Shown: positions 22,632 through 33,755 of the stretch, one piece after another | How the letters are laid out: every line of letters begins with the position of its first letter | Numbering within the stretch: position 1 is the first letter of the stretch | Source: Phialophora verrucosa | Lineage: Eukaryota > Ascomycota > Eurotiomycetes > Chaetothyriales > Herpotrichiellaceae | Reading direction: 5' to 3' | Length of the DNA stretch: 64,000 nt | Assembly: GCA_002099365.1 (NCBI GenBank) | Contig: MSED01000003.1 | Span: 3,162,001-3,226,000 of the forward strand | Position numbers and translations under genes: made by a program | Notes under the pieces: model-generated | Told to the model about the DNA's origin: nothing | Databases searched by the model: none | Seen by the model: only the letters and a program-made list of their open reading frames with translations

Positions 22632-23560
22632 ATTGAGACGATAGAGACGAGGAAGGCGACAAGCTGCAGGGAGTCTTGTCAAGGAGTCAGTTGCAACAAT
22701 TGTACATACGCAAACAGGAAGTCGAAAACGAGGCAGCTACGTCAAGAGATTGTTCTCAGATTTGCCTTGCCGAACTGGCTCTATGCCATCCATTGTACCC
22801 AGCATGGCCCAGCGACTCATCTTGTTTATTTCTTTGACCGCCAGTGTACTTCGTTGAGCCTGGATGTTACTCGTCTCGGTCATGCCACCAGCAATTCCTA
22901 CGCGTGCCCTGAACTCGCCAAGCAATCTGCCAGCCTGGCCAATCGTTCGACTGGAAATGGTCACACCACCGAGATGCAACGCCGCTCCGCATGACTGTCG
23001 CAGTCGGCTTGCACCCTCAACAGAACTGGACCCGAAGAAGATTTGTTGCTCGAACGTTTCTGTTTCTGCGAATGGCACTTGACCGGCGTGCACGTTGATT
23101 TATACCTTGCGACGGACCGCGTGCCCTACCAACACGCTCACTCAGGGATCCTGTGGTCTTTCGAACATGATTGGCTGCCATCTCGGAAATTGTCCCATGC
23201 GGTCATCAAAGCCAGCTCTCAGGCATTTCGCTTACTCGAGTGAGCAGGCCCCTCGCCGAGCCAACCTATATTTGTTCTTGTCAACTGTCCAGGTCATCTC
23301 AGCCTCTTCATGGAAGATGGCCCGGTATGACACTGCGCCACGCGCTCTCGGCGTACACTCATGATTGCTTCTCTGAGGACATCAAGCACTGGAAGATTCG
23401 TTATCTTCATGGAGATTACATTGACAAGGCCGCGTCAAGCTAATCTACAGTGGATTCTCCGATGAATGTGACGTGGTCTTCGTGCTGTTCTCGAACATAA
23501 ATATATGATATACCCGGATGTTGCTGTCGATCACTCCGTTCCCAATCTAGCACTTTAACC
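22632..23560. other. Intergenic region
   Basis: About 930 bases. Short frames on both strands (up to 118 codons, 22737-23093 minus) lack motifs. It holds the COX7 3' flank and the promoter of the VPS62-like gene. Confidence 0.45.
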
Positions 23561-24690
23561 ATGGTGCTTTGTCGGAGATCCTGGGCATTGGCCCTAGTTA
23601 CCGCGACGGTGGCCTCGCCCATTACCAAGATACAGAAGCGTGACCTTCCGGACTACGTCCGGCAATATGGTACGCGTTGCTTCCCTCTCAACCAAGACGT
23701 GGGGATTCGGAAAATTGTCACAAGACCGCTAATATACACGGCCACCACGTAGCACCCATCGCATACCTCCACTCCCAAGAGGCCTACTTCCCCAGCTCCA
23801 TCGCCGGCCATCTCAGCCACATCCACCCGGAAGACAACACGGGGGCCAAGATCGCAACATCCGCGCCCCTAACGCTGGACAACTTGGACACTTTGAACTC
23901 GTTCGCCAACGGCGGACAGGACGTCTATCTCACCTCCAACGAAGGCATCCAAGCCCTGCCCTCCTGGTTCCAAGGCACCAAGCCTTCCTCATCCGGCTCC
24001 ACGGGCGACACCATTGCCTCGGTGATCGTGACGGTGGCCAAGCCCAACGACGTCCTCGACGCCTTCTACTTCTCCTTCTACGCGTACAACCAGGGCAACT
24101 GGGTCCTTGGGCTCCCGTCGCTCGAATTCGGCGACCACGTCGGCGACTGGGAACACACGATGCTGCGCTTCGTCAACGGCATCCCCCAAGCCATGTGGTT
24201 CAGCCAACACTCGTCCGGCGAGGCGTTCACGTACGCCGCCGTGGAGAAGTATAGTGATGGTACCAGACCGGTCGTGTACGTCGCCCAAGGCAGCCACGCC
24301 AACTACGCGGTGCAGGGCTCCCACGACCACACCATCCCCGGGCTCAACCTCCCCGGCGGCCCGCTGGAAGACCACACCGACGCCGGCGTGTTCTGGGACC
24401 CGCTCCCCAACGCGTACGCGTACACGTACAACGTCTCGACGGGGGCGTTTGCCGCGTACGACGACGACGACGACAACAACAACAACGCCGCGGATCCGAC
24501 GGGGTGGTTGACCTTCCTGGGCCGGTGGGGCGACGACCAGCTCCCCGACGACGCGGACGGGCAGGTCGACGTGTTCGGGGAGAGGAAGTACACGGCTGGG
24601 CCGACGGGGCCGGTCGACAAGGACCTGGGGAGGCAGAATGTCTGTTCGGGGGATGGGGATTGTTTGGTCAAGAGTGTCTTGACGGTGTAA
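23561..24690 (+). CDS. Secreted VPS62/DUF946-like protein
   Basis: Two exons, 23561-23669 and 23753-24690, give 348 residues. The first 20 residues form a signal peptide (SWALALVTATVASP), followed by QKRD, a possible Kex2-type site. The domain is of the Vps62 (DUF946) type: YAPIAYLHSQEAYFPSSI near the start, then FGDHVGDWEHTMLRF, VYVAQGSHANYA and VFWDP, all conserved blocks in that family. Yeast Vps62 was named for a vacuolar sorting phenotype; most filamentous-fungal members are predicted secreted proteins with no proven activity. The C-terminal part has a low-complexity DDDDDNNNN run (around 24460-24490). The gene is GC-rich (ends heavily in C/G at third positions) relative to its flanks. 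Confidence 0.82.
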
Positions 24691-25810
24691 GGGCGTGGTG
24701 GGCCGGCGTTTGGATCTTGGAACGGACCCAGCAGCTGCATGAGTATAGACTATAGACTATAAAGTATGGTAATTATAGTACGGAAATTAGATTGGGTTGG
24801 ATCGTGTGGAGTGGAATCGGACAGGATTCGACCCGGCAGGACGGACTCGTACTCGGTTCGGTTCCCATACTCGGCTTTATATCTATTGCTGCGGCGCTGG
24901 AAGCGGTTGGATGATACTAAAGGGGCTGGGTCCTCGCGTCGTTTAGCCTGTTTCATCAAGTGGGTGAGTGAGTGAGGGAGTGAGTGGCCAGTGAAAGGTT
25001 AAGATAGAGGCTAAAGAGGCTGAAGAAGGCTCCATTGACAACAAAGTCGAGACATCGAGAGCGGAACTACAGTAGACATTGGATGATCTCATTTTATTAT
25101 AGAACATCCCACAAACACATACATGATCGGGCAAGGAAATACATTTAGATATGTTCAGACATCCTTCCCAATGCACCTTTCCCCCAGCTATACCACCGGC
25201 GATGGCATGACATGCTTCGATATGACCGTGTTGCCCACCGACAGAGACGTTGACCAAGGAGACGGATGCCCCTCGGATTAAGATGACATGGGGTTGGGGA
25301 AAATACAGAGTTGGAAACGAAACGAAGCGGGTCGGAGTGGTTGTCTCGGCTTGGATTGGGATTGACCCTTCACACCTTTTTCCACTCCGGACGTCAGGAA
25401 GATCCAGCTCCCTTGGTGTTGTATGCCATGCGTGCTCGTTGGGTTCGGGTATATGTGCCGTTTGTCATGCAACAAAGTCGTGGTCTCGTAATCACTGTGT
25501 GTTTCCTTTGAAGTTGAACATCTTTGCATGGCCAGTCGTCTCCCGGAAGTGCCACGATGCCGCTCAGACCGACGGACTGTTTCTGTTGAAGGGACAAGGG
25601 ATTGTGTGCGTCGAGGTCCAATAGCCACGCCAAAATCAGGTTTTATCGCTCGAGATAGAGAGTTGCTTGCGCAAATGATTTATGTCCAAGGACGGTCTTG
25701 ATACTTTTGTGATTCCCCGACTCCCGACTTTCTTGCTGATAAGAATGTGGCGATCTGAAATGCAGTTGCGGAAGGGCCTCATGACAAGATAGTGCTCCTC
25801 AATCTCATTT
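24691..25810. other. Intergenic region
   Basis: About 1.1 kb between two convergent genes. No supported gene. A faint similarity between gaggacccagcccctttag on the minus strand near 24920 and gaagatccagctcccttgg near 25400 was noted but is short and imperfect. Confidence 0.45.
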
Positions 25811-26952
25811 TCATATGAAGTTCTTGGTCGTCGCCACCGGCCCTTGCTTGAGATTTATTGTGTTTCGACTGAAATTTGTCCAGCCCTCGGCAGGCTTTGT
25901 TAGTTCATGCCGCTCCTCATGAGCGGTATTCAGCCTGGGCGTATTCAGGCCGGATGCTTCCAGGCGGCCAGGACCGGACCTTTCACGCGACCTGTTCGCT
26001 GAGCTCTTGTCCGGCAGGAAGTTCTTGAAAAGCGGCTTGAGAGTCGGTATGCACGCACAGATGATACCGGTTCCGACCTCAACCACTGACCACTTCATCG
26101 TCGAGACCGATCCCATCGTCACGTCGAGACTGTTGACACTCCTGAGGACACTAATACGTAGTGCGGACGCAACCGTGGCGAAAAGGCCGACGGCGAAGAG
26201 GAGTGAGACAATGTACTTCTGCCGTGAGGGGAGATTGAGTCGGAAGAAGACCGGCAGCGGCAGAATACAAAGCAGGAAGTCGGTGAAGATGGAGAAAGCC
26301 GTGGTGAAGTAGAAGAACGAGACGATATCCAGGCAGTCGCGGGCCAATGTGAAGTCCCAGGCGGATCGGACCGGCTTGCATTGGAAGATTGTGACGAGGA
26401 TACTGCAGATCCAGACGGCGACGATAGAAGCGCTGAGAGCGTACATGACCCTGCGAAAGAGCGTTGTCGGGAACACTCTGAGGTAGGAGGTGACGATGGA
26501 GATCTTGACGAGCATCAAAGCCGTTGCATACATGATTTGGCATATCCACAACGTCTGCTGTGTGTTAGCCGATCTTCGAAGTTGGAGAGGCTGTACGGAG
26601 TGCTCACCTGGATGACATTCTTGGTGTTGTCCACGAGCTGCGAATTCTGCGGAAGGTCGTAGATATGCTTTCCCAGGCCATATCGAATGCCTTAGACAGT
26701 CAGGTGGAGAACTTGCCCGAACAGCAGGACCAGACACATACCGACTATGGCCAAGGCCGAAAACACATTCGCGCAGAGACCAGCAGCCACCATGAGGTAG
26801 TCATCCACGGCGACATGCTTGACCATAAACCCGCGGACGATCAACCGTACAATGATGATGATCGAGGTGACACAGATGAACGAGATATTCACCCGGTAGA
26901 TCTCGCCGACATACGAGTCGTGAGGCAGGAATTCGGTTGGTATTTGGCTCAT
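25811..26952 (-). CDS. Rhodopsin-like (Pth11-type) seven-helix integral membrane protein
   Basis: Three exons on the minus strand, 26952-26742, 26690-26608 and 26554-25811, give 345 residues. The N-terminus is outside, followed by seven spans. Marks of the fungal rhodopsin-like family: helix 1 with ISFICVTSIIIIVRLIVR, then VAVDDYLMVAAG (the DDY motif after helix 1), GLGKHIYDL, helix with QIMYATALMLVKISIV, SAWDFTLARDCLD, and the last helix before IPTLKPLFKNFL. The C-terminal tail (about 70 residues) is Ser/Arg-rich. There is no CFEM domain, so it is of the short class. Such proteins include the Magnaporthe Pth11 surface receptor, but most have no known ligand. Confidence 0.85.
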
Positions 26953-28461
26953 GGTGCAAGACTTCAGGTCACTGGGAGGATTCGGCTCCCGCGGCCAATC
27001 GTAGGCCACAACAGTGTGTAAGCGCTGTCGCGTGGCCGATAATAACGATGAAGTTAGTATGTACCTGAATAGAAGTCTAGGTTTCAATATCACATTGGGC
27101 ACAAAGACAAATATTGCATGATGAGGCTCTGTCGGAGGAAGCAAGAGGAAGACCCAGCGCTATAAGGGCCAACGGTGTCTCCTGTAACTTGACATTGTCG
27201 TGCTGCGCTCACGGCGTCCCGAATCAAACGTGCATGATGGAGGCAGTCTGCACGTCCCGGGCTGGCTGCCGTTGGGAACGTCTAGTCCGTCCATTCCGGG
27301 GGTGTCAGCCAATGTCCAACCCGGTCAGGATTCAGACTTGACCCCAACCGTGAGCAATGGTCTGCGTGCGCCGGGCTATTATGACTGTAAAGAGCGTGAT
27401 CAGAGAGTGTGTGGTGTGAAGCGCGCCAGGGTAACTGACGAACGACGCCGCAGAGGCTCGTGCTTGGCAGCGGCCCCTGAAAATGCACCCGCGACGAAAT
27501 TGCCTCCTGCGCCGGTGATTCGTCGACTCGCGCAATTAAAGTCCTGAAAAATCGACGAAACCGGCTGTGGGGAGGGGGAGGGGAGGGGGGAGACGCCCAC
27601 GAGGCAGATGCTTGACCGACGCTTCCAGCCCTCGACGTGGGATGCGGGCAATTATCTCCTGCACACTCCATCATCAGAAACACCTCCTTTCGTGCCGGCT
27701 GCGGTGGCTGCCACCTTCCCCTCCCGTTCATGTACCGAAGGTGTGAAGGAAGGAACCAATGTGCATGAGAAGCTGCGTAGCCAGGAGCCTCATCTGGGGA
27801 ATCACCGTTTGGAGAGAGTGACAGAGCCCCGTCCGGCTCTTCGCATCATGAGTCTGCAGTCGTCCTCCTCGATGAATGTGCAATGCCGCCGGCCGTTAAT
27901 GATGTGCAGCCTTCGAATCTCAGTCAGCAGCCACAAAAGACAACAGGAACGCGGATCCATGTCAAATTTGAATTCCCCTGCTGCAGGTTGCCCGCCGCGT
28001 ATTGTGCCGATGCTGCAGCCCTCTCATCCTGCGCCGCTGTGGATCTCGAGCAGCACCGGGTACTCATGGGCGGGAATTGTTCCCTGTCTTACTCATTCAT
28101 ATCACGGTGAATAGAACTAATCATAATCTGCTCCTCAAAGTGCCACACGGACATTTGACTATATGTCGACACTTCTTCATTTCCGTGACCTAATCGCAAC
28201 ATGTTGCTCTATGGAATGAGAATGGCAAAACAGCGACAGACAACCTTGTTCTTCGACAGCCTTGCCATATGTCAAGTTGGAAGAGCATACACAGCCAGGG
28301 CCAACTCGTATAAACCCTGCTTGCGAGTCGCTACTACTGCCGCCACTGCTGCCGCCAAACACGAGCGAGATAGTTTGGCGAGGAGACCGGAAACCCGTCT
28401 GCAACTCTCCTTTCATGCTTCCCGCACACCTAATTCTCCCTACTTATCCTTCATGTGCGAT
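26953..28461. other. Intergenic region
   Basis: About 1.5 kb, no gene supported. A plus-strand frame of 168 codons (27608-28114) lacks recognisable features. A G-rich tract lies at 27567-27591. Confidence 0.45.
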
Positions 28462-30020
28462 TTATGACGGTCCTAGGGTGTAGAAAGGTGCAGGATGGCG
28501 TGTCTCGCCTATCTTGGGGGGAAACTCAGGAGGCCATGTGGTGAAGTCAGGTGAGGGCTGCCTGTGCTCTGCACATGTCGCGTTGTAGACCGCTCCCTCG
28601 AACTGTGCTCGTTTTCTCTCTGCACTCATTCGCCGCCCTTCCTTTGTTTGTGGTCCGGAAGATGTCAGCGGCACCGGGAGCGCGTAGCCCACACTCCTGA
28701 TAACTGGATTTTTCGAGTCGATTGACAGCAGCAGCCAATCCAGCTTCGACTGGGGTACCGACGCCAGAGTCTCGTGCTTGTTCAACAACAAGAGACCATA
28801 GGTCGCCCCACCAAGGCAGTTGAAGAGGGCGAGAAGCGCGAAGACCGCAATGAACACTGTGGACAGTTGCACTGCGACGACTTTGACACTCACTAGGCGT
28901 CGAACTGGCACTTTACTCTGGGTGTCCTTGGTGATCATGTAGACCTGATAGAAACGCTGTAGGTGTCGGGGGGTGAGGGTCGAGATCTCCATATCTTGTA
29001 CTGCCTCTTGCTTGAATCGTGGGAAGAAGTTCCCCACAAAGCTGTCAGGGATGTTGCCTACATCCCTGGAATCGGGATAGGCGCCGAAAAATGCAGCACC
29101 AAACGCACCGCGGTCTCGCTTAACGCGACAGTCGATCCGAGTGTAGGATGCTCGTTCGGCCTGCCCTTCACCGTAGCGACACATGTCGAAAGCAGAGTCG
29201 TTCTTGAGAATACCGTGGGCGTGCAAAGCACCCATTGAAAACCTGATCGTGCGCCAGGTACCTGTCGACTCCTCGTAGTCCGAGTAGTTTGCGGCGTACA
29301 TAATGACGAGGAGATCCTGTACGTAGGACTCGCTGAGGTAATAATCTCCGAATTGGTACCAGAAGTCCTCGCTGAAATGACCTTGGGGGAATATTTGAGG
29401 CAGCGATGGTGCGAACTTAGATGCAAATGAAGTGCAGTTCGCGGTCAATGTCAGGTCCACAGGGGTAGACTCAGTAGCGTCGCAGACCATGGACCAGGTG
29501 TTATTCCATTCTTCCGGGCGATAGATCCAGGGACTTGTCGTGTCAGGCAGGTAGTCCAACAACTGGTCTGTAGGGAACCCGGCATAATCAAGACTCTCCT
29601 CAGTCAGGTTCCAGACAACCTGTGAATCAGCCATACTGTTGTGACCCAAAGCAAGATTCCCATTGACCTCCGTTCTGATGATGACCTCGGTCATTTTGGT
29701 GGAGTATTTGGCAATCGGTCCGGAACGGTCAACAGAGCCAGAGCAACGACCACGACGCATTGAGCGAGTATTCTCCAATGCCGCAGGACGTGGGACCTCA
29801 AAAGGTTCAAAGCATCAATAGCTTCGCCGGGTGTGTTCACGCTGAGGAGAGATGTAACTGGCACAGCATTGCCCTTTGCGGCTAGCCGTCCACTGATCAA
29901 CCAGCAAGAGCGCGTAAAGACGTAGATAGTGATGCCGCCAAGGGTGGTGATGATAACATTCAACACTGCCTGCACGTCCTTCAGCTCCCAGGTTCTAGGA
30001 AGAGTAGCCCAGTAGGCCAT
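28462..30020 (-). CDS. Fungal membrane protein with a frame disruption
   Basis: Protein of a fungal membrane family I recognise only by pattern. From a possible ATG at 30020 the first frame encodes a span (LNVIITTLGGITIYVF), then VTSLLSVNTPGEAIDALNLL and a second span (RILAQCVVVVALALLTV). The continuation SGPIAKYST, a large lumenal/extracellular domain with many Asn-X-Ser/Thr sites (for example NNTW, NCTS, NYSD), a C-terminal span (VFIAVFALLALFNCLGGATY) and a cytosolic tail are in another frame. The switch lies between about 29745 and 29710. There is no AG acceptor in the right place, so an intron does not explain it. Either one base is missing (assembly or real) or the gene is inactive. The true 5' end may lie upstream of 30020, where more open sequence is found. 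Confidence 0.55.
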
Positions 30021-31131
30021 TCTGGATAAAGGTGCACTTGAGACGACGAACAACGGGAACACTCGCGGGGAATGCAATCAGGCTGGGAGTTGGAGGCATT
30101 ATGAATCCCAGCAAAGGTTTGTCCAAGGCTGGCTTTGTGGGCGACACCATATCCAACATGGGGGCCAGAATAGTCCAAGCTCGTGTTTATGATAACATCA
30201 TTCGCGTCTGTGAAGACTTTCGCACTCAAAGACGCTTTCGTGGAGGTTCTGGTGAAGGTTAGCACGGTCCAGAACAGCAGCTCGCCTCGAATACGGGAGT
30301 TAGTAGTCCAGGTTGTCCTTTGCCAAGGTGCAAGTTGCATTTCCGTGCGTCTAGGGCGAAATGCGACTCGATTGAATTGGATCGTCGTCGCTTGGGTGGG
30401 TGCACTCAGTCTCGGCTGCTGGACCTCTTCGGGCAAAACTTGGGGCTTCTTGCAACTTCTTGCGCGAATATCTCTCGATCTTTCTGCCAAGCTCCTCCTA
30501 CAAGTTGCGGCTTCGAAGAATCGACGATGGCAACGTGTGCAGGTAGCGAGACTCGCAAAGCACGTAGACCAAGACGCTACAGCATCCTAAGCAGCCACGG
30601 TTTTGGGGATATGTAGTTAAGAGAAATAGTCGTGCGTGTAGGTCCAGAGAACGATGGCATATGTGATGTTTGAGAGGAGCGCTGAGTACCAGGTAATTGG
30701 TAGAGTGCGGGTACACACTTGCTGGCGAGAGAAGTCTCATGTGGTCTACGATATCGATTCGCTTTTGAATGGCCGGTGCTAGTAGGCATTGGGGCGTCTG
30801 GTATGCCGATAAGGCTCGAGGAGGCCGCTGCGTCTGACAGGGAGATATGTAGAACTGTTGTGCGGCTGAAGGTGACATTCATTTGTCCAGTACCTCAACC
30901 TTGCCTCAACCCGGCCACGTTTCAACCTCATCCATTCTGCAGTAACCGGCAGACCTTCCTTCCCTCTTCATATCCAACTCGCAGCGCGAAACGCGTGTAA
31001 CTTCTGTGCTTCTCCAAGGACATTTCTGAGACCTGAACGGACTGCTTTCTTCCATACACACACCTCTTTACACATCAACATCTCCATCGGCGCAAAGACA
31101 TCTGTCACTCCTATATCCTGTGGTGGTCGAT
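30021..31131. other. Intergenic region, possible 5' exons of membrane gene
   Basis: About 1.1 kb. On the minus strand a 170-codon frame (29981-30490) contains a run, TKASLSAKVFTDANDVIINT, that could belong to an upstream exon of the membrane protein, but no clean splice to it was found. Nothing else is supported; the right part is the promoter of the HMG-box gene. Confidence 0.4.
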
Positions 31132-32230
31132 ATGGACACCAAAGACACCCCCTTCCCGCCAGCCAGCGAGGTGCCGTTGCATCGCAATGCCCCCCTTGCT
31201 CCCACACAGGAGCTCGCCTACCGGAAGAAATGCATAGCGCTGAAGCGAAGGCTCGCTGAAATCGAGGCAAACAACGATGCCACCCGGAAGAAGATCGCTC
31301 TAGAGACACAACGGGTCCAGAAGATGCGCCTCAACCGAACGATCCTCCTGAACAAACTGCAAGAAATCATGACTACCCCGGCGAAAAAGTTGACACCTGA
31401 ACAACTCGAAAAGCTCGGCATGATGGCAAATGGCAATGGCAACATAGCAGATTTTGCAGGCAGCGGGGTAGCGCCCGAGCTACAACACCGGAGACCCGAT
31501 GGAGAAGGACTGCTGGACGACAGTTCAGACGAGACTGATGAAGATGAACCCGAGGTTAGGAGGCCCTTTGCTGCCCATGGCATTCGCTTACCCGACACAG
31601 CCTTCGGAAAGACCTGAACGGCGACGAAGAGCCAACAACGCCTACCGCGAAACCGTGCTGAACACAACCGTGCCGGGAGAGCCCACGCCCAGCTTGTATC
31701 AGCAACCGGCCTTGCCGAACCTGGCACCTGCGAGCTCCTTCTCTCCAGCGCCTCCTCACGATGCTGCGATCCTCACATCCTCTTTCCGCGTCAACTCTTC
31801 CACTCCACAGGGAGGCCCAACCAGCAGAATCCCGCCGCAATATTCAGACGCCGGGTATCCCCACTCCTCTCCTATAGGCATCAACCAGCAGCTAGGCATG
31901 TCCTATCAGTCCCCGGGCCAACCCCGAGCTCCAAGTGTCCCGTCCAGCGATGTCAACGGCGTTGGACGAGGTATTCCCCCGCGACCTGAACGGCCCGAGG
32001 ACCCTTACACGCAATTTACTCTCCACATGCGACCTCAACTCGAAGCCGACTATCCGCCGGGAGAGATTCCCGCCAAAATCCAGTTCGAGTGGGACAATCT
32101 CAGCGTTGACAACAGGAAGCTTTGGGAGGACAGATATCTAGGGCAAATGCAGGAATACGAGGCAGCAATGGATGCGTGGAAAAAGGCGAGACGCGACACA
32201 CCGGGCGGCTTCCCAGCCATCAATTCCTAG
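31132..32230 (+). CDS. HMG-box protein, probable INO80 chromatin-remodelling subunit
   Basis: Two exons, 31132-31554 and 31601-32230, give 350 residues. The 46-base intron (gttagg...cacag) keeps the frame. Residues 27-85 form a basic coiled coil (YRKKCIALKRRLAEIEANND and on to LNRTILLNKLQE), similar to the INO80 subunit F/TFPT type of segment. An acidic patch (SSDETDEDEPE) follows, then RPERRRRANNAYRE and a Pro/Ser/Gln-rich linker. Residues 272-337 form an HMG box (RPEDPYTQFTLHMRPQLEAD, then KIQFEWDNLS, W in KLWEDRYL). HMG-box subunits of INO80 are known in yeasts (fission yeast Nht1). Complex membership is inferred from this pairing of parts. Confidence 0.75.
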
Positions 32231-32463
32231 AATATGTTGAGAGCAAGATAGTGTATTTCTAAGCGCCAGGGGTGGCTCTGGTCATGACGAACTCAGTAAT
32301 TGATGATGATACCGACCCACATACACAAGGCTCACTCTACCATCCTCCCTGCTGCCAATCCCGTCAGCTTCGTTGTGCTCAATCGCCGCATCCCACGCTT
32401 CCACCGTGACGGTTTGGCATCGCATCCACCGAACACGCCGTGCAACCCAAGTAGCCTTCAGCA

Positions 32464-33303
32464 CTACTCATAAGAATAACCGGCGCAGAATCCTCCATCA
32501 ACAGACCAACATGCCCCCGTGACAAAACTGGCTTTGTTCCCGCTCAAAAAGACACAAACGTCGGCGATCTCCTCGGGCAGGCCAAAGCGTCTCATCGGCG
32601 TGGCTTTCTTCACGGGGTTGTCGTACATCCATTGCCGAATCTCAGGGTTCGGGTTTGTCATGGGCGAATCCACCACGCCGGGAAGAACGCTGTTGACGCG
32701 GATACGTTGGGTCGCGTAGTCGAGCGCGTCGCTGCGGGTAAGGGCCGTGACGCCTGCTTTGGCGCCGCAGTACGCCGGGATGCCGGACTGGGAGTACAAC
32801 GCCAGGCCGGAGGAGATGTTGATTATGCTGCCCTTTTGCGCGCGGTGGGGCGGGATGTTGGCGTCCGGGTATGCTTCGTGGTCGAGACTCTGGCCGCGCA
32901 TGATCCGAAGCGCTTCGCGGGAGCACAGCCATAGGCCGCGGTAGTTGACGTTGTTTTGGTGGTCGAAGGCTTCGAGCGTGCAGTCGGCGGAGGGGCCTTG
33001 GAAGGTGACGATGCCGGCACAGTGGACCGCGTAGTCGATTCGGGGAAAGGCCTCTTTGGCGGATGTGTAGGCGGAGATCACGCTGGACTCCTGCGTCACG
33101 TCGCACTTGTACGTCTCGACCTTAGCCGAGGGACCTGTCTTTGAAACGAGATCTTTGGTTTCGGCAAGGCCAGCTTCGTTCAGGTCGAGGAGCGCGAAGC
33201 CTGTGACGCCTGCGACGGCGAATGCGAGAGCAATTGCTCTCCCCATCCCGGACGCGGCACCGGTAATGATGGCAATGCCGGGCACGTCTGTCTTACTTGC
33301 CAT
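32464..33303 (-). CDS. Short-chain dehydrogenase/reductase
   Basis: Single-exon classical SDR of 279 residues; substrate unknown. Cofactor loop TGAASGMG (residues 14-21), Asp at LLDLNEAG suggesting NAD(H) preference, CDVT, HCAGIV, catalytic Ser in INISSGLA and the pair Tyr178/Lys182 in AYCGAK. The C-terminal CVFLSGNKASFVTGACWSVD then GGFC is the usual end of the family. Low-GC third positions are rare; the gene is compact and intron-free. It lies head-to-tail behind OMA1 with about 450 bases between. Confidence 0.88.
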   Translation of the reverse strand: MASKTDVPGIAIITGAASGMGRAIALAFAVAGVTGFALLDLNEAGLAETKDLVSKTGPSAKVETYKCDVTQESSVISAYTSAKEAFPRIDYAVHCAGIVTFQGPSADCTLEAFDHQNNVNYRGLWLCSREALRIMRGQSLDHEAYPDANIPPHRAQKGSIINISSGLALYSQSGIPAYCGAKAGVTALTRSDALDYATQRIRVNSVLPGVVDSPMTNPNPEIRQWMYDNPVKKATPMRRFGLPEEIADVCVFLSGNKASFVTGACWSVDGGFCAGYSYE

Positions 33304-33755
33304 TATTTGATGGATCGCTGTTGGGTTTAGGTTGAGTTTAGTTCACTGTTCTCCTGTGCTGAGATGAGAGTTCAGTAGATCTGTATGAGAGTTCAAGATG
33401 CCGCACCAATGGCTCAGTTGAGCAACTAGTCTTTCCTTTTATACAGTCATCGTATCCCGGTCCTTCGTGCTTGCCACGTCAATCAATGCAGTTGTATGCA
33501 CCTAAAGAGTAGTGCGTGCGGAGTAAAACACCAGTCGGTTCCTCGTTGCACCAAGGCTCCTATCACCGACAATAAGAGGATGAGTAGGGTATCCCGTACA
33601 AGCCAGCATTATGAGTCGATATAGAAATGCTTGTCTTGTATTCTATACATGTATAATCCGAGCCCGTCTGATCGCGTATGTGTGAGCGAATTCTGGTGGG
33701 AAAGAGCGGAGTAAGAGTATTGCGGAGCGGTGCACTGGCCCCCTGCCCGCTCTTG
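33304..33755. other. Intergenic region
   Basis: 452 bases between the dehydrogenase start and the OMA1 stop, both on the minus strand. It includes the dehydrogenase promoter. No other feature seen. Confidence 0.5.

Noticed and set aside
24830..24870. tRNA B-box-like sequence (gattcgacccgg)
   Set aside because: No matching A box, no cloverleaf arms at the required distance.
24900..25420. Possible inverted repeat (gaggacccagcccc... and gaagatccagctcc...)
   Set aside because: Only about 20 bases with several mismatches; not enough to call a repeat.
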